Source of the DNA: Methanomassiliicoccaceae archaeon UBA480
GTDB taxonomy: Archaea; Thermoplasmatota; Thermoplasmata; Methanomassiliicoccales; Methanomethylophilaceae
Length of the DNA: 64,000 nt
Reading direction: 5' to 3'
NCBI GenBank assembly: GCA_002506425.1
Contig: DAXO01000017.1
Coordinates: forward strand, 56,360 to 120,359
The notes under the pieces are model-generated. The model made no database searches. It was not told the DNA's origin and saw only the letters and a list, made by a program, of their open reading frames with translations. Position 1 is the first letter of the stretch. Each line of letters starts with the position of its first letter. Positions 17,707-24,494 of this stretch are shown here, in pieces. A program made the translations under genes and the position numbers.

Positions 17707-19187
17707 TGTTCGTAACTGACATATTCGGAGACTACGCAGCCGTCGCGCCCATGATCATCATGCTCATCGCGGCGCTGATCCTTCCCGCTGTCCACATCTT
17801 CGGCAAGAAGAGGACCGCCACCTGGGCTGTCGCCCTCGTGTTCACCGTCGTCTCGCTGCTGATCAACGCCTATATGCTCGCCGACGGCTTCGTCGGAGAG
17901 ACTCTCGGCGTCTACGAGTACAACGAGTACACGGGTCTGATGATCCTGCTCTTCCAGATCGTGCTGTTCCTGGCCGTCCTCGTCTCCAATGCGAGCACCG
18001 AGGTCACCAGGCTCCACGTCGGAGCGTACTACGCCCTGCTGATCGGAGCCACCACCGGAATGATGTTCGTCGCCGGGTCCTCGGACCTGCTGACGATCTT
18101 CGTCGGTGTCGAGCTCACCAGCATCTCGTCCTACGCACTCGTCACCATGAAGAGGAACGACTCCAGGGCCGCAGAGGCCGGAGTCAAGTACGTCATCGTC
18201 GGAGGCCTGTCCACCGCTCTGACCATCTACGGTATCTCCATGATATACGGAATGACCGGAACGACGGACATCGCCGCCATCGCCGCGCAGACCGCCATAG
18301 ACGGAATGAACTGGATGCTCGCCGTCGGTCTGGTCTGCATGGTCGCAGGATACGGCTTCAAGATCGCAGCGGTGCCCTTCCACATGTGGGCCCCGGATGT
18401 GTACGAGGGATCGCCCACACCCGTCTCTCTGTTCCTGGCAACTGGATCCAAGAAGATGGGTCTGAGCGTGTTCTTCCAGATCTTCATGGTCCTGTTCGTG
18501 GCCGGCTCCTCGATGAGCGCGATATGCGGAGAAGAGGTCCAGTACCTCTTCGCCATCATAGCAGCCTTCACGATGACCGTCGGAAACGTGGTCGCCATCG
18601 CCCAGAACAACATCAAGAGGATGCTCGCCTACTCCTCCATCGCCCAGGCAGGATACATCCTGATCGCCCTGGCCGTCATGAACGAGTATGCGCTCTCCGC
18701 TGGTCTGTTCCACATGTTCACCCACGTGTTCATGAAGGGCGGAGCGTTCCTCGTCGTCGGCGCGCTCATCTGCGTCGGCATCGGCGAGAAGATCTCGGAC
18801 TACAAGGGACTGGCAAAGAGGTCGCCCTTCCTGGCTGCCGCCATGCTCCTGTTCCTGTTCTCCCTCGCAGGTATCCCGCCTCTGGCAGGATTCACCTCCA
18901 AGTTCTTCCTGTTCAATGCAGCATTGGGCGGGGCGGACGGAGTGACCTCCCAGTGGGTCTGGCTGGCGTTCATCGCCATCCTGAACTCGGCGATCTCGCT
19001 GTACTACTACGCGAGAGTCGTCAAGGCGATGTATATCGAGAAGGGAGCCACCGAGGAGAAGATCAAGATCCCCGCCGCATTCCTCGCGGCTATCGTGATC
19101 TGCGTCGTGTTCGTCATCGTGCTGGGAGTCTACCCCCAGCTCATCTTCGACTACTGCGAGACCGCGGCCCACGCCCTTCTGGGCTGA
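17706..19187 (+). CDS. fpoN: Fpo complex subunit N (NuoN homologue, antiporter-like)
   Basis: The 493-residue polytopic membrane protein matches NuoN, with VGVELTSISSYALVTMKR, the KIAAVPFHMWAPDVYEGSPTPVSLFLATGSKKMG channel block and the NNIKRMLAYSSIAQAGYILIAL segment. It is the last gene of the operon. No fpoO or fpoF follows, in keeping with the headless Fpo complex known from Methanomassiliicoccales. I use the ATG at 17706, which overlaps the fpoM TGA; a GTG at 17703 lies directly before it. Confidence 0.96.
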   Translation: MFVTDIFGDYAAVAPMIIMLIAALILPAVHIFGKKRTATWAVALVFTVVSLLINAYMLADGFVGETLGVYEYNEYTGLMILLFQIVLFLAVLVSNASTEVTRLHVGAYYALLIGATTGMMFVAGSSDLLTIFVGVELTSISSYALVTMKRNDSRAAEAGVKYVIVGGLSTALTIYGISMIYGMTGTTDIAAIAAQTAIDGMNWMLAVGLVCMVAGYGFKIAAVPFHMWAPDVYEGSPTPVSLFLATGSKKMGLSVFFQIFMVLFVAGSSMSAICGEEVQYLFAIIAAFTMTVGNVVAIAQNNIKRMLAYSSIAQAGYILIALAVMNEYALSAGLFHMFTHVFMKGGAFLVVGALICVGIGEKISDYKGLAKRSPFLAAAMLLFLFSLAGIPPLAGFTSKFFLFNAALGGADGVTSQWVWLAFIAILNSAISLYYYARVVKAMYIEKGATEEKIKIPAAFLAAIVICVVFVIVLGVYPQLIFDYCETAAHALLG

Positions 19188-19223
19188 GCCTCCTCTCCAA
19201 ACCTCTTAACGAAACACTTTTAT

Positions 19224-19263
19224 GAATGCCCGGTCGCGGAGCGTGCTCCTCCTTCGGGCATTC
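19224..19263 (+). terminator. inverted repeat after fpoN, possible terminator
   Basis: Two 9-base arms, GAATGCCCG at 19224-19232 and CGGGCATTC at 19255-19263, are perfectly complementary and enclose a GC-rich loop that can form a second small stem (GGAGC with GCTCC). A pyrimidine-rich run follows. The position between the fpo operon and the idsA promoter fits a transcription end. A TATA-like ACTTTTATGA just upstream leaves open a small structured RNA instead. Confidence 0.4.
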
Positions 19264-19281
19264 TCTCTTCTATAGTCCCAT

Positions 19282-19293
19282 CCTTTTAATACG
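19282..19293 (+). promoter_or_regulatory. TATA box of the idsA gene
   Basis: The AT-rich element CCTTTTAATACG is centred about 25 bases before the ATG at 19313, with no Shine-Dalgarno sequence between them. This fits an archaeal promoter giving a leaderless transcript. Confidence 0.55.
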
Positions 19294-19312
19294 GAACATC
19301 CATGTGGACGCG

Positions 19313-20278
19313 ATGTCCGAGTCTTGGCATTCCTGCATATCAGAGGAGTTAAACCTCGTGGAGTCTCTGATGAAGCGGGATCTGCAATCCGATAATCCCG
19401 AATTGACCGATATGTGTCTGTACGTCGTCGGGGCAGGGGGCAAGCGCCTGAGGCCCTCCCTGTGCATACTGTCCTATTATCTCTGCGGAGGAAAGGATGC
19501 GGAGAAGCCGGCCAAGATCGGAGCAGGGTTCGAGATCATCCACAGCGCCACCCTCATCCATGACGATATCAACGATCAGGGCGAGGTCAGGCGCGGAAGG
19601 AAGGCTCTCCACAGGAAGTACACCATCAGCAAGGCCATCATCGCAGGCGATTTCATGTTCGCTATGGGATTCAGGCTGCTCGCCGCGGCCGCCCCCCACA
19701 TCGTGGACTTCATCGTCGAGGCATCTGCCGCCATGGGAGCCGGAGAATTCGTGCAGAAGGATTTCGAGCACAAGACCTCCGTGAAGGAGGAGGATTATCT
19801 CCGCATCATAGAGAACAAGACCGCGAAGCTCTTCGAGGCCTCAGCCAAGTCGGGTGCCGCCGTCGCAGGTGCTCCGGCGGAGCTTCTGGATTCCATAGGG
19901 GCGTTCGCTCTCGCTGTAGGGATGGCGTTCCAGATCGTTGATGACACGCTGGATGTATCCGGCGATCCGAAGAAGACCGGTAAGACCGTCGGAACAGACC
20001 TCATCGAGGGCAAGCCCACGTTGCCGGTCATCTATGCGATGGAGGATGAGGTCGTCGGTCCGGAGCTGAGCGAGATCTTCAGCAAGAAGGATCCGGATGA
20101 AGACGATGTCGCGCATGCGTTGGAGCTCATACAGAGGACCGACGCCGTCGACAGATGCATGGCCAAGGCTCGTTCCTTCGTGGATGCCGCACCGGACAAC
20201 CTCGTAGATGTTCCGGAGTCCAGATACAAGGATGCGTTGCTCGATCTGGCCGAATACGCGGTCCATCGCCAGAGGTGA
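19313..20278 (+). CDS. idsA: geranylgeranyl (trans-polyprenyl) diphosphate synthase
   Basis: The 321-residue protein has both aspartate-rich motifs of trans-prenyltransferases: LIHDDINDQ with the following RRGRKALH arginines, and FQIVDDTLDVSGD followed by the GKPTLPVIYAM segment. It condenses isopentenyl diphosphate units into the C20 chain used for archaeal ether lipids. The ATG at 19313 sits 25 bases after a TATA box. It is followed 4 bases later by the geranylgeranyl reductase gene, so making and saturating the lipid chains are co-transcribed. Confidence 0.94.
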   Translation: MSESWHSCISEELNLVESLMKRDLQSDNPELTDMCLYVVGAGGKRLRPSLCILSYYLCGGKDAEKPAKIGAGFEIIHSATLIHDDINDQGEVRRGRKALHRKYTISKAIIAGDFMFAMGFRLLAAAAPHIVDFIVEASAAMGAGEFVQKDFEHKTSVKEEDYLRIIENKTAKLFEASAKSGAAVAGAPAELLDSIGAFALAVGMAFQIVDDTLDVSGDPKKTGKTVGTDLIEGKPTLPVIYAMEDEVVGPELSEIFSKKDPDEDDVAHALELIQRTDAVDRCMAKARSFVDAAPDNLVDVPESRYKDALLDLAEYAVHRQR

Positions 20279-20282
20279 TTCC

Positions 20283-21368
20283 GTGGAGGAGGTCGACGTT
20301 CTAGTTGTCGGATCCGGTCCTGCCGGCAGCACTGCAGCCAGATTCGCTGCCGAAGGAGATGCTTCCGTTCTCTTCATAGAAAGGCGTGCCGAGGTCGGAG
20401 TCCCTGTGAGATGCGGCGAATTCATGCCGGGACTCGGAGAGATCAAGACCATGTTCCCGAAGCTCGAGGATGCCGATTCCCTGTTCGACATTCCAGACTC
20501 TCTGAGATGTCTCGATATAAAGGGAATCAAGCTCGTCAATCCGAAGGACAAGGTCACTCTGCTGGATATGGACGGCTATACCACCGACAGGGACAAGTTC
20601 GACCAGTATCTCGCCAAGATAGCGGAGGAGGAGGGGGCTGTCCTTGAGAACAACCGCATGTTCCTCGGCATCGAGGGAGGAGTCGCGAAGACCACCAAGG
20701 GCGATATCCGCTACAAGGTCATCATCGGCGCGGACGGTCCCGGATCAAGGGTCGCCCGCAGTCTGGGCCTCCAGAGGAATCAGAATCCCTATCCTGCTGT
20801 TACCGCTCAGGTCAAAGGGGATTTCGAGCCTTACATGTACATGTATTTCGGAGACATCGCTCCTGGAGCATACAGCTGGATAATCCCGAAGGACGGAAGG
20901 GCCAACATAGGTGTAGGATTCTCTCCTAAATTCGCATCCGGAACCCTGTCCGAGTACTTCGACAAGTTCGCGGAGAAGCGCGGATTCAACGAGCATTCGA
21001 AGCTTGAAGGGAAGTATGTGCCCAGCGAAGGTCCTATTCCGAAAACGGTCAGCGGAAACGGCATGGTCGTGGGAGATGCAGCCGGTCAGGTGATTTCCGT
21101 CAACGGAGGCGGCATTCCTCTGGCGATGATCGCAGGAAGGATATGCGGAGCCGTGGCCGCGGAGAACATCTCTTCCGGCTCTCCTCTGTCGAGATACGAG
21201 ACGGAATGGCGGAACGTGATGGAGAAGCCGTTGAAGACGGCGGCCTTCAACAAGAAGCTCGCAGATACGTTCGCTTTCAGGTCGGAGCGCAGCACAGCTA
21301 TGTGCATGGCGATGCTCGGAGCCCGCAGGATGGGCAATCTCATCCGTTGCAAGCGTCTGTTTCCCTGA
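20283..21368 (+). CDS. geranylgeranyl reductase family protein
   Basis: The 361-residue flavoprotein begins with the FAD-binding VLVVGSGPAGSTAARFAAEG motif, contains VRCGEF near the substrate-loop position of archaeal digeranylgeranylglycerophospholipid reductases, and has the second FAD motif GMVVGDAAGQVISVNGGGI. The family saturates the double bonds of geranylgeranyl chains in archaeal lipids. The start is GTG at 20283, directly after idsA. The 3' end overlaps the long minus-strand nob1 reading frame. Confidence 0.9.
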   Translation: MEEVDVLVVGSGPAGSTAARFAAEGDASVLFIERRAEVGVPVRCGEFMPGLGEIKTMFPKLEDADSLFDIPDSLRCLDIKGIKLVNPKDKVTLLDMDGYTTDRDKFDQYLAKIAEEEGAVLENNRMFLGIEGGVAKTTKGDIRYKVIIGADGPGSRVARSLGLQRNQNPYPAVTAQVKGDFEPYMYMYFGDIAPGAYSWIIPKDGRANIGVGFSPKFASGTLSEYFDKFAEKRGFNEHSKLEGKYVPSEGPIPKTVSGNGMVVGDAAGQVISVNGGGIPLAMIAGRICGAVAAENISSGSPLSRYETEWRNVMEKPLKTAAFNKKLADTFAFRSERSTAMCMAMLGARRMGNLIRCKRLFP

Positions 21369-21827
21369 TCGCTTCTTCCTGCAGGCTTTCATTGCAGATC
21401 CGCAAATGGGGCATTCGGGGTACTTTTCCTTGAACCATTTGCCGCATCCGAGACATTTGTAGTTCCATTTGACGACCTTCTTTATGCCTTGTGTCCCCAC
21501 AGGGCGGCATTCCAGTCCAAGTACGCGCGCGACGTTCTGTATGGAATAGTCGTCGGAAAGGATCGTCCCGTCCACATCCAGGGCCAGGGCCAGCACGCTC
21601 CTGTCCATAGGCGACAGCCTCGTATCGTCTCCTGTCCTCTTGGCCGCTTCATCCACTCTGGCCATGGATTCCTTCGTGCAGTCTGATGTTCTGAGCATGT
21701 CTCCCCACAGGGACAGACGGGGGTCGTCGAATTTCCCGAGCTCTCTGATAACGCCGGGAGGGCACACATACTCCTCGTCGGGAGGAGCATCCAGAGTGAA
21801 CAGGGCCGACGTATCGAGAACGAGCAT
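20745..21827 (-). CDS. nob1: rRNA maturation endonuclease Nob1, with doubtful 3' extension
   Basis: Residues 1 to about 150 are a normal archaeal Nob1: a PIN nuclease domain with the acidic residues of MLVLDTSAL, GVIRELGKF, SPMDRSVLAL and GTILSDDYS, followed by a zinc ribbon (CLGCG then CPICG) ending at MKACRKK near base 21370. Nob1 cuts the 3' end of 16S rRNA precursor. Archaeal Nob1 proteins are usually about 150-165 residues, but here the frame has no stop at that point and continues about 200 residues antisense to the geranylgeranyl reductase. The true product is probably the short form. A TATA-like GCAATTATGAC lies about 25 bases upstream of the ATG. Confidence 0.8.
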   Translation of the reverse strand: MLVLDTSALFTLDAPPDEEYVCPPGVIRELGKFDDPRLSLWGDMLRTSDCTKESMARVDEAAKRTGDDTRLSPMDRSVLALALDVDGTILSDDYSIQNVARVLGLECRPVGTQGIKKVVKWNYKCLGCGKWFKEKYPECPICGSAMKACRKKRSGKQTLATDEIAHPAGSEHRHAHSCAALRPESERICELLVEGRRLQRLLHHVPPFRLVSRQRRAGRDVLRGHGSAYPSCDHRQRNAASVDGNHLTGCISHDHAVSADRFRNRTFAGHILPFKLRMLVESALLRELVEVLGQGSGCEFRRESYTYVGPSVLRDYPAVCSRSDVSEIHVHVRLEIPFDLSGNSRIGILIPLEAQTAGDP

Positions 21828-21870
21828 GCACCGACATCGGCATCATCGTCATAATTGCTCCTATGGCACA

Positions 21871-21880
21871 GGTATATACG
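21871..21880 (+). promoter_or_regulatory. TATA box of carS
   Basis: The element GGTATATACG lies about 28 bases before the carS ATG at 21907, the usual archaeal spacing for a leaderless or nearly leaderless mRNA. Confidence 0.5.
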
Positions 21881-21906
21881 TCACGGCAGGATGTGGAATC
21901 GATACA

Positions 21907-22479
21907 ATGGACGTTCTGGGAGTCATAGCCATCATGCTGAACGGCCTCTGGCTGTTCCTGCCCGCCATGCTTCCCAATTCCGCCGCCGTGGTGTTCGGCG
22001 GAGGCACCAAGATCGATTTCGGAAGATCCTGGAGGGGAAGGAGGATATTCGGGGACGGGAAGTCCTGGAGAGGCTTCTTCGGGGGTGCACTCTCCGGAAT
22101 AGTTCTGGGACTGATTCTCATAGGCATATCGGCCCTTTGCGGATCCGAAGACTATTGGGGATACGGGGAGTTCCCGCGTTGTGTGGGAATTCTCGCATGC
22201 CTCTCGTTCGGAGCCGTTCTGGGGGATCTGTGCGGAGCGTTCATCAAGAGGAGGCTCGGGATGGAGAGAGGGCAGAAGGCCCCTGTGCTGGACCAGTACG
22301 ACTTCGTCATAGGAGCGTTCTGCATAACGGCCCTCTTCTTCCCGGATTGGGTCTATTCCAATTACATCGAGGGCTGGCACATAGCCGCTCTCATTCTGAT
22401 CATCGCGATGATGTTCGCCATCCACAGAGCGGTGAACATAATCGGATACAGGATGGGTCTCAAGAAGGAACCCTGGTGA
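21907..22479 (+). CDS. carS: CDP-archaeol synthase CarS
   Basis: The 190-residue integral membrane protein has about five transmembrane helices. It carries the CarS/DUF46 signature: PAMLPNSAAVVFGGG, then KIDFGRSWRGRRIFGDGKSWRGFFGG, and the acidic GDLCGAFIKRRLG with QKAPVLDQYDFV. It activates digeranylgeranylglyceryl phosphate with CTP to CDP-archaeol, the branch point to polar lipids. The ATG at 21907 was chosen from the TATA spacing and the family start. It is followed by pyrE with a 5-base gap. Confidence 0.93.
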   Translation: MDVLGVIAIMLNGLWLFLPAMLPNSAAVVFGGGTKIDFGRSWRGRRIFGDGKSWRGFFGGALSGIVLGLILIGISALCGSEDYWGYGEFPRCVGILACLSFGAVLGDLCGAFIKRRLGMERGQKAPVLDQYDFVIGAFCITALFFPDWVYSNYIEGWHIAALILIIAMMFAIHRAVNIIGYRMGLKKEPW

Positions 22480-22484
22480 TTCCA

Positions 22485-23015
22485 ATGAGTGAGTTGTCTG
22501 ATGCACTGAAGGAATGCGGAGCGCTGCAGTTCGGCGAGTTCACCCTCGCTTCCGGCGCCAAGAGCGATTACTACATCAATATCAAGAAGGCGAGCACCGA
22601 CCCGAAGGTTCTGGGTCTGATAGCCCGCCTCATGGCCGAGAAGATCAGGGAGAACGGCATAGACGCTGACAGGATCGCCGGCGTCGTTCTAGGAGCCGTT
22701 CCCTTGGAGGCTGCTCTGGCACTGGAGACCGGTCTGCCGTTCGTCATGGTGCGCAAGGAGAAGAAGGACCACGGCACCGGGAAGCAGATCGAGGGCGATC
22801 TCGAGAAGGGCGATGCCATCGTAATGGTCGAGGACGTCGTCACCACCGCCGGATCCTGCATAAAGGGCATCCATGTCCTCAGAGAGGCCGGTGCGGATGT
22901 CAAGTGGGTCCTGTCGGTCATAGACCGCGAGGCGGGAGGCGCCGAGGCACTGGAGGCAGAGGGCGTGAAATTCATCCCCCTGGTCAAGGGATCGGAGCTC
23001 CTGGGCGAGAGATGA
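22485..23015 (+). CDS. pyrE: orotate phosphoribosyltransferase PyrE
   Basis: The 176-residue protein has the PyrE start (ALKECGALQFGEFTLASGAKSDYYI), the catalytic loop region VRKEKKDHGTG and the PRPP-binding motif IVMVEDVVTTAGS. It joins orotate and PRPP to orotidine-5'-phosphate in pyrimidine synthesis. Its TGA overlaps the ATG of the uracil-DNA glycosylase gene (ATGA). Confidence 0.95.
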   Translation: MSELSDALKECGALQFGEFTLASGAKSDYYINIKKASTDPKVLGLIARLMAEKIRENGIDADRIAGVVLGAVPLEAALALETGLPFVMVRKEKKDHGTGKQIEGDLEKGDAIVMVEDVVTTAGSCIKGIHVLREAGADVKWVLSVIDREAGGAEALEAEGVKFIPLVKGSELLGER

Positions 23016-24409
23016 GGCCCGATCCGGACTGCAGTCTATGCGATCTCTGCAAGGGTCGCACACAGGTCGTGTATCCGGATGGGAATCCGGACAGCGGGAT
23101 CGTCTTCGTGGGCGAAGGGCCGGGCGAGAACGAGGACATCCAAGGCAGGCCGTTCGTCGGAAGATCCGGGAAGATCCTGGCGGATGCCATGGCGCGCCAC
23201 GGTTTCTCCCGTGCGGACGTTCTTATAACCAACACCGTCAAGTGCCGCCCTCCCGGGAATCGCGACCCGACGCCGGAGGAGATGGCCGCCTGCGGAGGCT
23301 TCCTGCGCTCGGAGATACGCGATGCCAGGCTGGTGGTGGGGCTCGGAAAGTCCGCATGCCGCGATCTCCTCTGCTATGATGGTCCGATGGCGGATATCGT
23401 CAATCGCCCTGTCATGATACGCGTTGACGGGAAAGATGTGGAATTCCTGCCGACATACCACCCTGCGGCGACGATCTACAGCAAGGTAGCCCGTGCGGGA
23501 TTGGACGAAGCGATGAGGATGGTGGCCGAGAGGCTCAGGCCGAAGATGAGATTCGGCGGGTTCATGCTGGATCTGGATGGGACGATCTACAAGGGCGGTG
23601 CCCCCATACCGGGCGCCAAGGAGTTCATAGCATTCCTGAAGGACAGAGGGATCCCGTTCGTATTCCTGACGAACAATTCGTCCCGCGCCAGAGGATTCTA
23701 TGCCAGGAAGCTGTCCGATATGGGTTTCGATGTCTCTCCGGAGGATGTGCTCACGTCGATGACCGCAACCATCCGTTTCCTGATATCAGAGAGGTTCGGC
23801 CGCAGCATCTATCCTGTGGCCGCCCCGGATGTCGTAGACGAGATGGAGGCCGCAGGACTTGACATCGTGGACGAGCATCCCGACATAGTGGTGCTGACAT
23901 TCGACAGGACGATAACATACGAGAAGATCAACAAGGCCTTCCATTTCCTGAGGGACGGTGCCGAGCTCATAGCCACCCATCCAGACGATGTATGTCCCAC
24001 AGAAGACTCCTACGATATAGACATCGGGCCGTTCATCAGGATGTTCGAGCAGATGTGCCAGACCAAGGCTCTGATCATCGGGAAGCCCAATCGTCTGATG
24101 CTCGAGATGGCATCCCGCGAGATGGGGGTCGACCCTTCCGACGCTGTGATGGTCGGCGACCGTTTGTACACGGATATCGCCATGGCCTGCAATGCGGGGA
24201 CCCAGTCCATACTCGTCCTTTCGGGAGAGACCGATGCCTCCATGCTGGAGGGCTCCGGCATCAGGCCAACCGCTGTGCTGGCATCGGTGGCCGATATACC
24301 GGATCTCGTCGAGCATTCTTCGTGCCGAAGAGGCCCCATCCAGCTGTATGCTCTTTTTATATACGCATCGCGCGTATACACTTTGTCGCGTGCGCGGGCG
24401 CGGAATTGA
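23012..24409 (+). CDS. family 4 uracil-DNA glycosylase fused to a NagD-like HAD phosphatase
   Basis: Residues 1 to ~175 are a family 4 uracil-DNA glycosylase: N-terminal C-x2-C (CSLCDLC) for the [4Fe-4S] cluster, GEGPGENEDIQGRPFVGRSG, NTVKCRPPGNRDP, AACGGFL with a further cluster-type cysteine, and the PTYHPAA motif. From residue ~179 a complete HAD superfamily phosphatase of the NagD type follows: FMLDLDGTIYKGG, FLTNNSS, then GKPNRLML and MVGDRLYTDI. The HAD part has its own Met at 23546 in the same frame and there is no stop between the parts. It may thus be a true fusion or two genes that lost a stop. The last ~20 residues read through the smc promoter. Confidence 0.85.
   Translation: MRPDPDCSLCDLCKGRTQVVYPDGNPDSGIVFVGEGPGENEDIQGRPFVGRSGKILADAMARHGFSRADVLITNTVKCRPPGNRDPTPEEMAACGGFLRSEIRDARLVVGLGKSACRDLLCYDGPMADIVNRPVMIRVDGKDVEFLPTYHPAATIYSKVARAGLDEAMRMVAERLRPKMRFGGFMLDLDGTIYKGGAPIPGAKEFIAFLKDRGIPFVFLTNNSSRARGFYARKLSDMGFDVSPEDVLTSMTATIRFLISERFGRSIYPVAAPDVVDEMEAAGLDIVDEHPDIVVLTFDRTITYEKINKAFHFLRDGAELIATHPDDVCPTEDSYDIDIGPFIRMFEQMCQTKALIIGKPNRLMLEMASREMGVDPSDAVMVGDRLYTDIAMACNAGTQSILVLSGETDASMLEGSGIRPTAVLASVADIPDLVEHSSCRRGPIQLYALFIYASRVYTLSRARARN
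24352..24380 (+). promoter_or_regulatory. smc promoter with overlapping inverted repeat
   Basis: A TATA-like TTTTTATATA at 24354-24363 overlaps a perfect 7-base inverted repeat, TATACGC at 24360-24366 and GCGTATA at 24372-24378, with a 5-base spacer. The symmetry over the core promoter suggests an operator. The smc start lies about 115 bases downstream, so the mRNA would have a leader. Confidence 0.4.
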
Positions 24410-24494
24410 AGGGACCGGCCCGGACCGAGCAAGCGCGATATGGGATGCGAAGGGCCGTATGGGACGGCTCTAGCCCGAATGGGGTGTAAGACAG

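Noticed and set aside
16165..19172. Long minus-strand frames of 467 and 501 codons under fpoM and fpoN
   Set aside because: These are also antisense shadows of conserved membrane proteins, with low-complexity acidic and His-rich composition.
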